Origin: Gloeocapsa sp. PCC 7428
GTDB taxonomy: Bacteria; Cyanobacteriota; Cyanobacteriia; Cyanobacteriales; Chroococcidiopsidaceae
Direction: 5' to 3'
Assembly: GCF_000317555.1 (NCBI RefSeq)
Contig: NC_019745.1
Location: 3,224,001-3,288,000 of the forward strand
DNA: 64,000 bases
Each line of letters opens with the position of its first letter. Position 1 is the stretch's first letter. Below are positions 44,019 through 52,634 of the stretch, piece after piece. The notes below the pieces were generated by a model that was not told where the DNA came from, did not search any database, and worked only from the letters and a program-made list of their open reading frames with translations. Position numbers and translations under genes: made by a program.

Positions 44019-44873
44019 TTAAGTGATAGACTCTTGCGGAGAAGGCTGGAATTCTAAATATTGTAGGAATTCCAGCAATTCTTGATGCGTGAGTGAAGTA
44101 CGTTTTCGTTTATTGTAGGTTTGGAGGAGATAATCTCTTCCTTTTTGCACACTCCACTTGAGACGCTTCATTTCATCGCCTGTTTTCGCAAGCAATTCTA
44201 AGTAGTCTTGAAATTCGACGACTTCGGTTTCAGTCAAAAATTGTCGCGATCGCTTTTTGTAAGTTCGTTCTAAATACTCGCTTTCATGTTCGGCACTCCA
44301 GCCTAAACGCTTGAGCAAAACATCGATTTTGAGCAGCGCATCGGATAAATCAATCGGCGAACTGCCCATAATGACATCATCTGCGGTTTCTAGCTGAAAA
44401 TCCTGGCTACGCGATCGACTAAGCGGTGTGACATTATTCCAAGCGCGATGTTTATTGTCGCTTTCGTCTGAACTTAAGTCTAAGTCTAAATTTGAGGTTG
44501 TCACCTTCGCAGGTGGGTCTAAAGCGACGCGATCGCTTTCAGAATCAACGTTTGTGACTGGTGCTGGTTGTGGTGACGCAAATGAATCAGATTCTATCGC
44601 TTCGGGTTGTTGAGATGTCGTATCCGCAAGCGACGGTAGCGAACTCGGTTCAATGGGTGTCACCGCCACAGGTTGCATCAAAACTCGTAACGCGCGATCG
44701 CGGGCTTGATCTTCCGCAAGTTCGACGGTTTCTGCGGCTGCCATGCCTGTAATTCTAGTTGTACCATCGATTTGCACGGCTACTTGGACAACAAATTTTC
44801 CTTGGTAAATTTCGATTAATTCAGATAAAAGATTGCCCGTTGGATAGCGGGCAAAAAATAATTGCGCCAACAT
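44019..44873 (-). CDS. Unknown protein with dsRBD-like start and duplicated C-terminal domain
   Basis: I do not recognise the 284-aa product by name. Residues about 14-66 (SELIEIYQGKFVVQVAVQID, then an Ala/Glu-rich helix AEDQARDRALRVLM) have the helix-strand-strand-helix order and helix composition of a double-stranded-RNA-binding-like fold; this is a weak call. Residues 70-175 are Ser/Asp/Pro-rich and probably disordered. The end is a tandem duplication: about 185-228 (LLKRLGWSAEHESEYLERTY...LTETEVVEFQDYLELL) and 233-275 (MKRLKWSVQKGRDYLLQTY...LTHQELLEFLQYLEF). Each unit reads R-L-x-W-S then Y-L-x-x-T-Y-x-K-R-x-R, a small helical domain. It converges with clpP, stops one base apart. Confidence 0.7.
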   Translation of the reverse strand: MLAQLFFARYPTGNLLSELIEIYQGKFVVQVAVQIDGTTRITGMAAAETVELAEDQARDRALRVLMQPVAVTPIEPSSLPSLADTTSQQPEAIESDSFASPQPAPVTNVDSESDRVALDPPAKVTTSNLDLDLSSDESDNKHRAWNNVTPLSRSRSQDFQLETADDVIMGSSPIDLSDALLKIDVLLKRLGWSAEHESEYLERTYKKRSRQFLTETEVVEFQDYLELLAKTGDEMKRLKWSVQKGRDYLLQTYNKRKRTSLTHQELLEFLQYLEFQPSPQESIT

Positions 44874-45535
44874 GATGATTAATCTACTGCTTGAAGTAGG
44901 GTTGTTTGATTTTTGTAGGTAAATTCATGCGGTGAAACGGAGTTGGATTAACTCTTTTACCCGCGCTCACTGTCTGCACGCATTACCCTATTTACTATTT
45001 TATTTGGGCGATCGGGGGAAAAACCCTTTGCCTAAGTACGCTTCTTATTTAAAATATAGTAGGGTTCACTCGCTTGGTGTCCGCTTACTGCTGAATTTAG
45101 TGTTACCAATTCTACAAATAAGGTAATGATGTTCGGTGGTAGTCTCATTAAATTCATAATTACAGCCTAACGAACACTGACTTGTATCTAAATCAAGTAC
45201 CGCCAACTCGTGTTGCAGTTAGGGTTGCTTGCTATCTGTTGATCGGTCATTTGTAGGTATTGCGGATGTGAATAACAAGAATATTGTTGTAGCATCCAAT
45301 ATGTGAAGTACCTGCTTTAAGTAGCGATCGCACCTGCGGTTCCTTATAAAGAGGGATTGTAGAACCACAAAAGCAATTGGGCTGAAGGTGGTAGAGACAC
45401 TGTATTTATCAATTTGAGGTAGAACTACTGTAGTTTGTTCTTGAGTCCCCTGAGTGATACTACAGTTGTGTAGGCAACGACACATGACACCAAAGACAAC
45501 ACAAATAATTTTTTGACCAAAGGTCGGTTTTTTCA
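44874..45535. other. Intergenic region upstream of the RNB-family gene
   Basis: About 660 bases. Short frames exist on both strands, but their products are low in charge pattern and lack ribosome binding sites, so I do not call them. A small hairpin GACC-AAA-GGTC followed by a T run (45515-45534) ends just before the ATG at 45536; it could be an attenuator or chance. Confidence 0.4.
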
Positions 45536-47917
45536 ATGGAATTTTCAATCGCTACACTACTTGCGAATTTTCATGATGATAAATTAGTCGCTGCCAAGGT
45601 ACTAGAGAAAAAATTAGATTGTCTCGAAGAAACGAGTTTAACGAAGTTACATATTGCCTTGGAAGTCCTCGAAAAAATTGGCATCTTAGCTAAAGAGCGT
45701 GGAAAGTATCGCCGCCTACCCGAAGAAGGAGTTATTGAAGCTAAACTCCGCTGTTCGAGTAAAGGATTTTGCTTTGCGATTCAAGACGAAGAGGGCGCAG
45801 AAGATATTTACATCCGCGAAAGTCATCTCAGTACAGCGTGGAATGGCGATCGCGTCTTGGTGCGACTCACAAAAGAAGGTAGCCGCCGCCGCAGTCCTGA
45901 AGGCGAAGTACGCTTGATTCTAGAACGGGCAAACCACAGCTTACTCGCGCGGTTGAAGCAAACCGAAAAAGGCTTTCGCGCAGTACCTTTAGATGACCGA
46001 TTATTGTTTGAAATCGACTTAGTACCAAGTGATATCAACTTAGCAGAAGCAATCGAACACTTGATTCATGTCGAAATCTTGCGCTATCCGTTAGGACAAT
46101 CACCACCGCTGGGTAGGGTAGTACAAGTTCTTGGTGGAAGTGCCGAAGCGGCTGCGGATATTGACTTAGTTTGCTGTAAGCACGATCTACCACGCGGCTT
46201 TAGCGAAAGCATACTCGCCGCAGCTGCCAACTTACCGAGTCAAATCACCAAGACAGAGATTAAACAGCGCCTCGATTTGCGATCGCTGCTCACAATTGTC
46301 ATCGAAACTCAAGATCGCGCCGACGCTGCGTGTATCGAAAATGCGCTGACTTTAGAAAAAACGTCCGAAGGACGATGGCGTTTGGGAATTCATACAACCG
46401 ATGTCGCGCATTACATCTTACCTGACTCACCGTTAGATAAAGAAGCACTTAAGCGCGGTAGTAGCGTTTACTTGCGCGATACCGTATTACCACTATTTCC
46501 CGAAGCCGTCCAAGAACGATGTTCATTAGTAGCAGGTAGCGATCGCTTAGCAATGTCTGTCCTGCTGATCCTCGACTCGAATACAGGACAAATCGTCGAG
46601 TATGAAATTCAACCGACGGTGATTGCGATCGACCAACAGATCAGCGAACAACAAGTACAAGCCATTATCAAGGCACAGCAAGCTGCATTGAATGGTCAAC
46701 AACAAGAGAATAGCCAGACTGTGGACGAGTTGCCAACGAACATTGTTGAATTGATCCACCAGCTATCGGCGATTAGTCAAGCAGCCCAAACTCAAAGACA
46801 TCAACGCGGTAGCTTTGAACTCAAATTACCCCAAGACGATTATCCGCACTACGATGAGGGAATGCTTGGCGTCGTTAAAGCTGAATCACCGGTAAGAGCG
46901 TTGTTAACCGAGTTGCTACTGCTAGGAAATCAGGCGATCGCCCAACACTTGCAAACCTTAGAAATTCCCGCAATTTACCGCAGTCAACCGGCTCCTGATG
47001 CGGAAGATGTGCAGGAGATGATCAAGTTGGCAAGCAACTTAGGCGTAGAATTGCAACTTGAGCAAGAAGATACGATTTCACCAACGGACTTTCAAGCGTT
47101 TACCGAGCAATTCGCGCAAGTGCCATCAGAGCAAGTCCTCACGTATCTTTTGCAAGCTACGCTCAAGCAAAGCGTTTACAACGTTGCACCCCAGCCACAT
47201 TTTGGTCTAGCGCTCCCAGTTTACGCGCGGGGAAATTCTCCTTTATGGCGGTATGCTGATTTACTGCTACAACGCGTCCTACACATATTATTCGAGCAAG
47301 GACGCGATCGCCGCACGACTCGCGCGAAAGAGCGAGTAAACCTGCGGCATAGTTCGGCGCACGGTAATATTACTTGGAATGTCTTACCGCCAGATATTCA
47401 GCAAGAGTTAGAAACGGATCTTGCTAGACTTGTCGTGCAACTCAACGACCGCGAAAAGGAAGTTCAAGAAGCCGAAGAAGATCTCGCTGGGCTACAAAAA
47501 GCACAGTTAATGAAACAGCGTACTGGCGAAGTTTTTCAAGGACTGATCACCGGAGTCCAATCCTACGGCTTTTTTGTCGAAATTACAGTTCCAGATGCCA
47601 ACGGTAAACAACTGCGCGTCGAAGGCTTAGTTCATGTAAGTTCGCTCAAAGATGACTGGTATGAGTATCGCGCCCGCCAACAAGCGCTGTTTGGTCGCAA
47701 AAGCCGTACCGCTTATCGTTTAGGCGATCGCGTTGCTGTACAAGTGAAAAATGTCGATTACTACCGCCAACAAATTGATTTGGTCACAGTCAATGGTGAC
47801 GTTGAAGGTGATTTACTCCCAGATGAGGGTTTGCTAGAAGATAACGACGACGATTTTAATTCTGATATGGAGGAAGATCTCAATTCCGATTCGGATTTTT
47901 ACCTTGATGAGGAGTAA
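45536..47917 (+). CDS. RNB-family (RNase II/R-like) protein with degenerate catalytic motif
   Basis: 793 aa with the layout of RNase R: a cold-shock-like region (about 65-130), an RNB domain (about 245-600), an S1 domain (about 660-745, EVFQGLITGVQSYGFFVEI) and a very acidic tail. Many RNB blocks are clear: RLDLRSLLTI, WRLGIHTTDVAHYILPDSPL, LKRGSSVYLRDTVLPLFPEA, and SLVAGSDRLAMSVLLILD. However, the four-Asp active-site motif (T-I-D-x-x-x-A-x-D-x-D-D-A) is replaced at about 255-270 by IETQDRADAACIENAL, with only one or two acidic positions kept and extra residues. The arginine-bearing 'SPIRRYxDLxxHR' block reads NSPLWRYADLLLQRVLH. It may be a weakly active or non-catalytic relative. Usual annotation would be rnr; I leave the symbol empty because of the motif. 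Confidence 0.8.
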   Translation: MEFSIATLLANFHDDKLVAAKVLEKKLDCLEETSLTKLHIALEVLEKIGILAKERGKYRRLPEEGVIEAKLRCSSKGFCFAIQDEEGAEDIYIRESHLSTAWNGDRVLVRLTKEGSRRRSPEGEVRLILERANHSLLARLKQTEKGFRAVPLDDRLLFEIDLVPSDINLAEAIEHLIHVEILRYPLGQSPPLGRVVQVLGGSAEAAADIDLVCCKHDLPRGFSESILAAAANLPSQITKTEIKQRLDLRSLLTIVIETQDRADAACIENALTLEKTSEGRWRLGIHTTDVAHYILPDSPLDKEALKRGSSVYLRDTVLPLFPEAVQERCSLVAGSDRLAMSVLLILDSNTGQIVEYEIQPTVIAIDQQISEQQVQAIIKAQQAALNGQQQENSQTVDELPTNIVELIHQLSAISQAAQTQRHQRGSFELKLPQDDYPHYDEGMLGVVKAESPVRALLTELLLLGNQAIAQHLQTLEIPAIYRSQPAPDAEDVQEMIKLASNLGVELQLEQEDTISPTDFQAFTEQFAQVPSEQVLTYLLQATLKQSVYNVAPQPHFGLALPVYARGNSPLWRYADLLLQRVLHILFEQGRDRRTTRAKERVNLRHSSAHGNITWNVLPPDIQQELETDLARLVVQLNDREKEVQEAEEDLAGLQKAQLMKQRTGEVFQGLITGVQSYGFFVEITVPDANGKQLRVEGLVHVSSLKDDWYEYRARQQALFGRKSRTAYRLGDRVAVQVKNVDYYRQQIDLVTVNGDVEGDLLPDEGLLEDNDDDFNSDMEEDLNSDSDFYLDEE

Positions 47918-48575
47918 CCCCAATAATCTTGTGTCTAACCCGCAACCAATTTATCAAAACCCACCTACGTTACCACTTGTTTTAGGAGTTTCTGGAGCGT
48001 CGGGGTTAATTTATGCCGTCCGCGCACTCAAGTTTCTTTTAGCGGCTGACTATGCAGTTGAGCTTGTTGCTTCTAAATCAACATACATGGTTTGGCAAGC
48101 CGAGCAAAATATTCGAATGCCCGTGGAAACTTTGCAGCAAGAGCAATTCTGGCGACAGCAAGCTGGTGTGGAAGCGCAAGGGAAACTCCGCTGTCACCAT
48201 TGGGGCGATGTGGGAGCTAACATTGCAAGTGGCTCCTTCCGTACCCTTGGTATGGTCGTGATCCCCTGTAGTATGAGTACTGTCGCCAAACTCGCGGCTG
48301 GTTTAAGTTCAGACTTGCTAGAACGAGCATCCGATGTGCAATTAAAAGAAGGACGCAAGTTAGTGCTTGTGCCGCGCGAAACGCCTTTTAGCTTGATTCA
48401 CTTACGCAACTTAACAACACTTGCTGAAGCTGGTGCCAGAATTGTGCCAGCGATTCCAGCTTGGTATCACAAACCGCAAACAGTTGAAGATTTAGTCGAT
48501 TTTGTCGTTGCCCGTGCGTTGGATCAACTCGACATCGATTGTATTCCGATTCAGCGATGGCAAGGACGTGATTAG
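47907..48575 (+). CDS. ubiX: UbiX-type flavin prenyltransferase
   Basis: Makes prenylated FMN, the cofactor of UbiD-type decarboxylases, from FMN and dimethylallyl phosphate. A TTG at 47904 is possible, but the ATG at 47907 is preferred (222 aa); it overlaps the end of the RNB gene by 11 bases, implying coupled translation. Motifs: the FMN-binding GVSGASGLIYAVRALKFLL, the IASGSFRTLGMVVIPCSMST segment, LLERASDVQLKEGRKLVLVP, RETPFSLIHLRNLTTLAEAG, and IPAWYHKPQTVEDLVDFVVA near the end. The Asn/Pro-rich first 25 residues are an extra N-terminal tail. In cyanobacteria the enzyme probably supports plastoquinone or related quinone synthesis. Confidence 0.9.
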   Translation: MRSNPNNLVSNPQPIYQNPPTLPLVLGVSGASGLIYAVRALKFLLAADYAVELVASKSTYMVWQAEQNIRMPVETLQQEQFWRQQAGVEAQGKLRCHHWGDVGANIASGSFRTLGMVVIPCSMSTVAKLAAGLSSDLLERASDVQLKEGRKLVLVPRETPFSLIHLRNLTTLAEAGARIVPAIPAWYHKPQTVEDLVDFVVARALDQLDIDCIPIQRWQGRD

Positions 48576-48584
48576 AGAGGGGTC

Positions 48585-48797
48585 AGGGTTCGGAGGTCAA
48601 AGGTCACGGGGTGAATAAAGCAGCAGGTTTCATGATGCGTCGATCTCGTTTACTCAGACGTACGGAGAAACTCGATCTTCTGAGGTGAAAATAGAATGGT
48701 ATAGCAACAGTCAATATAATTAGAACATCTATAGCTCAAAATCATTTGCTTCAATTGTATTAACCGTAGCATTTCCTGAACCCTGACCTCTGCTATA
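48585..48797. repeat. Degenerate heptamer repeats (CTGACCT family) flanking a short gap
   Basis: The stretch at 48585-48612 carries reversed copies (GGGTCAG, GAGGTCA, AAGGTCA), and 48783-48792 a forward copy (CTGACCT). Both lie in the 235-bp gap between ubiX and the LapA-like gene, which otherwise has nothing recognisable. Confidence 0.5.
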
Positions 48798-48810
48798 ACA
48801 CCCCAAAACT

Positions 48811-49503
48811 ATGCCTGTTTTGCGACTACTTTTGTTACTGGTGGTGCTGGGAGGACTAACTTTGTTACTGTTGCAAAACTGGTCCCCTGTCCTACCACTT
48901 GTCTTTTTGGGTGGGCGATCGCAAGCGCTACCATTAGCTGTTTGGATTTTACTCAGCATCGCTGCTGGGGCGCTTTCTGCGTTACTGATCGCGGGGTTAT
49001 TCAAAACGTCGAATTATTTTGCCCAAAGTCGAGTCAAGCGGCGCAGTATTGGCGATCGCACTCCACCACGTCCCAATCAACGTACTGTCAAGCAGGAATA
49101 TACAACAGCGGCGAGTGCTACTTATTCATCAGCAGCATCGACACCAACCGATCCGACGGATGATTGGAATAGTGATAATTCCACTGATGAAGATTGGAAC
49201 TTTGAGGAAAATCCGACACCACCAGGGAACTTTCCTCCGGAAACGACGATCAATAACTCTAAAACCTACGAAGTCAGTCCAGACTCTTCTAAAACTAATC
49301 CATCAAGTTCTGTATACTCGTACAGTTCTAGCGAACCGCGCAATACCAGTGTTGGTAAAACTGAGTCAGTCTATGATGCTGACTATCGCGTGATTACACC
49401 ACCTTATGGTAGTCGCAATACAACCGAGGAGGATGATGAAGATTGGGGATTTGAGGATGACGAGTTTGACGATGAAGATGACAGGAATTCACGCTTGCGA
49501 TAA
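48811..49503 (+). CDS. LapA/DUF1049-like two-helix membrane protein with acidic tail
   Basis: A 230-aa protein with two N-terminal membrane helices: about 4-21 (LRLLLLLVVLGGLTLLLL), ending in QNWSPVLPLVFLG, and about 40-63 (LPLAVWILLSIAAGALSALL). The 'helix, QN-x-x-P-V-x-L-x-F-L-G, helix' pattern is that of LapA-domain (DUF1049) proteins, in E. coli linked to lipopolysaccharide assembly. The remaining 165 residues are hydrophilic, Ser/Thr/Asp/Glu/Pro-rich and probably disordered, with repeated D-W-x-F/N motifs (DDWNSDN, DEDWNFEE, DEDWGFEDDE). Such a long tail is unusual for LapA and may bind partners. Function in cyanobacteria is unknown. Confidence 0.72.
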   Translation: MPVLRLLLLLVVLGGLTLLLLQNWSPVLPLVFLGGRSQALPLAVWILLSIAAGALSALLIAGLFKTSNYFAQSRVKRRSIGDRTPPRPNQRTVKQEYTTAASATYSSAASTPTDPTDDWNSDNSTDEDWNFEENPTPPGNFPPETTINNSKTYEVSPDSSKTNPSSSVYSYSSSEPRNTSVGKTESVYDADYRVITPPYGSRNTTEEDDEDWGFEDDEFDDEDDRNSRLR

Positions 49504-49610
49504 AGCTTGCCTTATCACCTGGCGCAGTACTATGGAGCTTAATTTTATTTATAGGAGTTAATTTAATTTAACGTCACCTAGATAAAGCGCAGCGCTCATA
49601 GGCGATCGCA

Positions 49611-49823
49611 TTAGCTACATTGTTCAATTGGTGTATACTCAAACCGCTCGCGCGATTCTTGCTTAACTTTACCAGCCATCGCGGCTTCTTGCAATGCCAT
49701 AAAAGCATTGAGATCTTCTAAGTCGTAGTGGGTTGTGAGTAATTGTCGCAGTTGTTCCTCTGCTTCAATCGTTAAGTACCCTGTTTTTAGTGTCTTTTGC
49801 ACTAGTTCGCGAATCAAAGCCAT
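49611..49823 (-). CDS. Small conserved-type cyanobacterial protein (70 aa)
   Basis: A 70-aa acidic, helical protein: MALIRELVQKTLKTGYLTIE, AEEQLRQLLTTHYDLEDLNA, FMALQEAAMAGKVKQESRER, then FEYTPIEQCS. The composition and regular helical pattern look like a real gene, and I recall similar short proteins annotated as hypothetical in other cyanobacteria. There is no membrane helix and no metal site. A short segment (TIEAEEQLRQLL...DLEDLNAFMALQ) could form a helix-turn-helix-like pair, but nothing supports DNA binding. Neighbours give no clue. Confidence 0.7.
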   Translation of the reverse strand: MALIRELVQKTLKTGYLTIEAEEQLRQLLTTHYDLEDLNAFMALQEAAMAGKVKQESRERFEYTPIEQCS

Positions 49824-50157
49824 ACTTTAAACCTCATCCATAACATCTGAAGGGTGGAACTACCTACGAGCTAATGATGAATCTAAGTCATTTATTGCTA
49901 TTCAATTGAGGCATAGTAGCGTCAGCAGCCTGAGTCATCAAAGTTTGATTTTGTTGACAGCACGGTAAGCCTTACTGTCGTTGTGACGTACAAGAATTAA
50001 TAAAGTTTCAATATAATTAAGCCAAACATAACTTCGTTATTTGTAATCTATCACTTAACAATCGTTATGTAAATCATTAAAATAGTGCTATTTAGCATTT
50101 ATAAAAATAAAATACATTGTTATTTTGTAACGAAAGAAATTAAGGGGTAATGTAAAA
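49824..50157. other. AT-rich gap before a decayed gene
   Basis: About 330 AT-rich bases with no supported gene or repeat. The promoter of the minus-strand 70-aa gene should be at its left end. Confidence 0.4.
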
Positions 50158-50497
50158 ATGCACTCTAAAACAAAGCTATTCGAGACAAATCTTACAGCAG
50201 CAGAAAAACTCTGGAATCTAGAATAACTGTACTCGGATTTAGCCAAAACAAAGGAAAAGTTCCTGAATGCTGTAGAGATAGCATTACTCAGAAGATTACT
50301 TTGCGGTTACAGTCTAGCAGAAATTGCCAGTATGATTTGTCAAAATTGTAGTAACATCAGACATAGTTGATTTATCAAATGGATTATATAAGTACGTAGA
50401 AGAAATGTTGAGTCTTCCGTTTGAAGACTCGGTTAAAATCAAAAATTAAAGTCGTGTAGCGCAACTACTAGAAACATCTGGCTATAAAAAAGTTTGA
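50158..50497 (+). pseudogene. Decayed N-terminal domain of a cyanobacterial effector-associated HTH-type protein
   Basis: An ATG at 50158 begins MHSKTKLFETNLTAAEKLWN LE, then an in-frame stop (50224). The same frame continues LYSDLAKTKEKFLNAVEIAL, then LRRLLCGYSLAEIASMICQN to a stop at 50368. One frame over, from about 50366, it reads VDLSNGLYKYVEEMLSLPFE, a stop at 50447, then SRVAQLLETSGYKKV and a final stop at 50495. Together these spell a domain I recall at the start of many cyanobacterial multidomain proteins (with WD40, TIR or NTPase modules): 'AEKLW..L..L....K..TD.EK..LRGLL.GYS..EIA...', then 'V..DLSKGLY.YIEELLNLP...IKNWSRV..LLE..GYKK'. At least two stops and one frameshift make it a relic. 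The partner domain identity is lost. Confidence 0.7.
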
Positions 50498-50956
50498 CTT
50501 TCAAGACAAATTATGTATCTGCTACAGCAGTTTTGCAAGCCAATACTATCGTTACGACATACAAAGTTTGGGGTAAGGCAATTGATGCGAGAATTTTTAT
50601 GGACGAAGCCTAGAATTGCAATCGCTTTTCTGCAACGACGGAATACTATCGCTGGTAATTTACTCTAACTCGTTCAAAAGAAGTGCTTTGCGACTTATAT
50701 CGCTGAACAATTAAGCGATCGGATTTATCAAAGCCAGAGAAATCATCAAAGTCTTTCTGTTTTTAATAAAAGAAGTATTCAAAATTATTTGTGCCGTTCT
50801 ACTCTAGAGAAGGCTGCCGATTTAAGTAAGCAGGATTAAGTTTTGCTACTTTTGAACGAACTACAGAAGAGAACAGACGAAAGCTGCGGGGGTGTCCGTG
50901 ACGTCGAGGAAAGAGAAAGATAAGTATTTTAGATACTATATTACAGTTTTAGTGAG
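50498..50956. other. Probable continuation of the decayed gene, no intact frame
   Basis: Some stretches read like protein (for example YIAEQLSDRIYQSQRNHQSL then FNKRSIQNYLCRST near 50698-50810, ending at a TAA), but frames are broken by many stops. I cannot name any domain here. The last 100 bases should hold the aroK promoter. Confidence 0.35.
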
Positions 50957-51544
50957 TTGAATAATAGTATTGTGAACACATCAGATCGGCAAAGCAACGT
51001 ATTGAAGGGAGTCAACTTATACTTAGTTGGCATGATGGGTACTGGGAAAACAACAGTAGGACGTGCCTTAGCAACTAAACTAGGCTATAGATTTGTCGAT
51101 ACGGATGAGATTATTACTCAAGTAACACAACAATCAATTAGCGAAGTGTTTGCAACGAGTGGTGAAGCAGCGTTTAGACAAATAGAAACTCAAGTATTAG
51201 CAAAAGTTTGTGCTTATACGCATTTAGCGATCGCCACAGGTGGTGGTATTGTTCTTCAACGCGAAAATTGGAGTTATCTACACCACGGTTTAATTGTCTG
51301 GCTGGATGCGCCAACAGAATTACTCTCTACTCGCTTAAGTGCTGATGACACTCGACCATTACTCCAAACAGGAGACTTGCGATCGCAGTTAGAAACGATC
51401 TTGCAACAGCGACAACCGCTTTATTCACAAGCTGATCTCCGAGTTGTTGTCACTTCCGAAGAAACGCCAGAACAACTTGCTACACGGATACTACAAGAGA
51501 TTCCGCAAGTTTTGAAGCAGCCAAGCACGCTCCCACAATCATAA
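50957..51544 (+). CDS. aroK: Shikimate kinase
   Basis: Phosphorylates shikimate at the 3-OH in the chorismate pathway. 195 aa from a TTG at 50957; a GTG at 50972 is an alternative start, and neither has a strong ribosome binding site. The P-loop GMMGTGKTTVG (about residues 26-36) is followed by the shikimate-binding FVDTDEIITQ (DTDxxI), FRQIETQVLAK, the Walker B-like ATGGGIVLQRENW, and the lid DDTRPLL with its Arg. All key residues are present. It lies 94 bp upstream of argB on the same strand, but the two pathways are not linked. Confidence 0.95.
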   Translation: MNNSIVNTSDRQSNVLKGVNLYLVGMMGTGKTTVGRALATKLGYRFVDTDEIITQVTQQSISEVFATSGEAAFRQIETQVLAKVCAYTHLAIATGGGIVLQRENWSYLHHGLIVWLDAPTELLSTRLSADDTRPLLQTGDLRSQLETILQQRQPLYSQADLRVVVTSEETPEQLATRILQEIPQVLKQPSTLPQS

Positions 51545-51637
51545 TTTGAGATTTCAAATTGTTGCAATTGAGATTGTTGCCAAGCACAAATTCTTTTAAA
51601 CTGCTGTGCATACTTTTATGCTTTATAAAAGCTACTC

Positions 51638-52531
51638 ATGTTTAACGATAGCGAATACATTAGAGAAACCGAAGCTACCCGCGTCCGAGTACTGAGCGAA
51701 GCACTACCTTATATTCAACAGTTTGCTGGAAGAACCGTTGTTGTCAAGTACGGTGGTGCAGCAATGAAAGATAGTTCGCTTAAAGATAAAGTTATTCGCG
51801 ATATTGTATTTTTATCTTATGTGGGACTGCGACCGGTTGTTGTTCACGGTGGTGGACCAGAAATTAATAGCTGGTTAGATAAATTAGGAATTGAGGCGCA
51901 GTTCAGAAATGGCTTGCGCGTCACAGATGCGGCGACAATGGATGTCGTGGAAATGGTGCTAGTTGGTCGCGTCAATAAAGAAATTGTCTCTCTAATCAAC
52001 CGTGCTGGTGGCTCAGCGGTTGGATTGTGCGGTAAAGATGGCAATTTGATTAAAGCACGTCCTCAAGGTCAAGAAGGTATTGGCTTTGTTGGAGAAGTCA
52101 CTAACATGGATGTGAGTATTTTGGAAGCACTCGTTAAAAATGGCTATATTCCTGTTGTGTCCAGTGTCGCAGCCGACGAAACAGGTCAGGCTTATAATAT
52201 TAACGCCGATACAGTTGCTGGCGAACTTGCAGCCGCATTAGGTGCAGAAAAGTTAATTTTACTAACCGATACACCAGGAATTTTGAAAGAGTATAAAGAT
52301 CCTTCAAGCCTGCTGCATAAACTAGATATTCAACAAGCGCGGGAACTAATCGCCCAAGGTGTTGTCAGTGGTGGAATGATTCCGAAAGTGAATTGTTGCG
52401 TGCGATCGCTTGCGCAAGGCGTCCATGCTGCACATATCATCGATGGTAGAATTCCTCATGCTTTGCTACTAGAAATCTTTACCGATAGTGGTATTGGCTC
52501 AATGATTGTCGCCTCAGATTTTATGGGGTAG
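51638..52531 (+). CDS. argB: Acetylglutamate kinase
   Basis: Second step of arginine synthesis: ATP plus N-acetylglutamate to the gamma-phosphate. 297 aa. Motifs: [20 protein letters not shown] near residue 35 with the catalytic Lys, [75 protein letters not shown], and [20 protein letters not shown] (second catalytic Lys). In cyanobacteria this enzyme is feedback inhibited by arginine and relieved by the PII protein GlnB. The N-terminal helix containing [20 protein letters not shown] is consistent with the arginine-sensitive hexameric form. A hairpin follows at 52559. Confidence 0.97.
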   Translation: MFNDSEYIRETEATRVRVLSEALPYIQQFAGRTVVVKYGGAAMKDSSLKDKVIRDIVFLSYVGLRPVVVHGGGPEINSWLDKLGIEAQFRNGLRVTDAATMDVVEMVLVGRVNKEIVSLINRAGGSAVGLCGKDGNLIKARPQGQEGIGFVGEVTNMDVSILEALVKNGYIPVVSSVAADETGQAYNINADTVAGELAAALGAEKLILLTDTPGILKEYKDPSSLLHKLDIQQARELIAQGVVSGGMIPKVNCCVRSLAQGVHAAHIIDGRIPHALLLEIFTDSGIGSMIVASDFMG

Positions 52532-52558
52532 ACGAAGAATTAGTTTTGAGTTGTGAGT

Positions 52559-52596
52559 TTTGAGTTGTGAATTATAAAGACTTGTTTCAACTCAAA
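52559..52596 (+). terminator. Hairpin after argB in low-complexity DNA
   Basis: TTTGAGTTG at 52559-52567 pairs with CAACTCAAA at 52588-52596, 28 bp after the argB stop. The left arm is preceded by a near-identical direct copy (TTTTGAGTTGTGAG), part of a repetitive stretch. No clean T run follows, so terminator function is probable rather than certain. Confidence 0.5.
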
Positions 52597-52634
52597 ATTC
52601 ATCATTCTTAACTTCCTTGCACCTCTGCGCTCAC

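Noticed and set aside
44932-45126. 64-codon plus-strand frame
   Set aside because: No ribosome binding site, no recognisable motif, unlikely amino-acid pattern.
45219-45548. 109-codon minus-strand frame upstream of the RNB gene
   Set aside because: Irregular composition, no ribosome binding site, and its start overlaps the beginning of the plus-strand gene.
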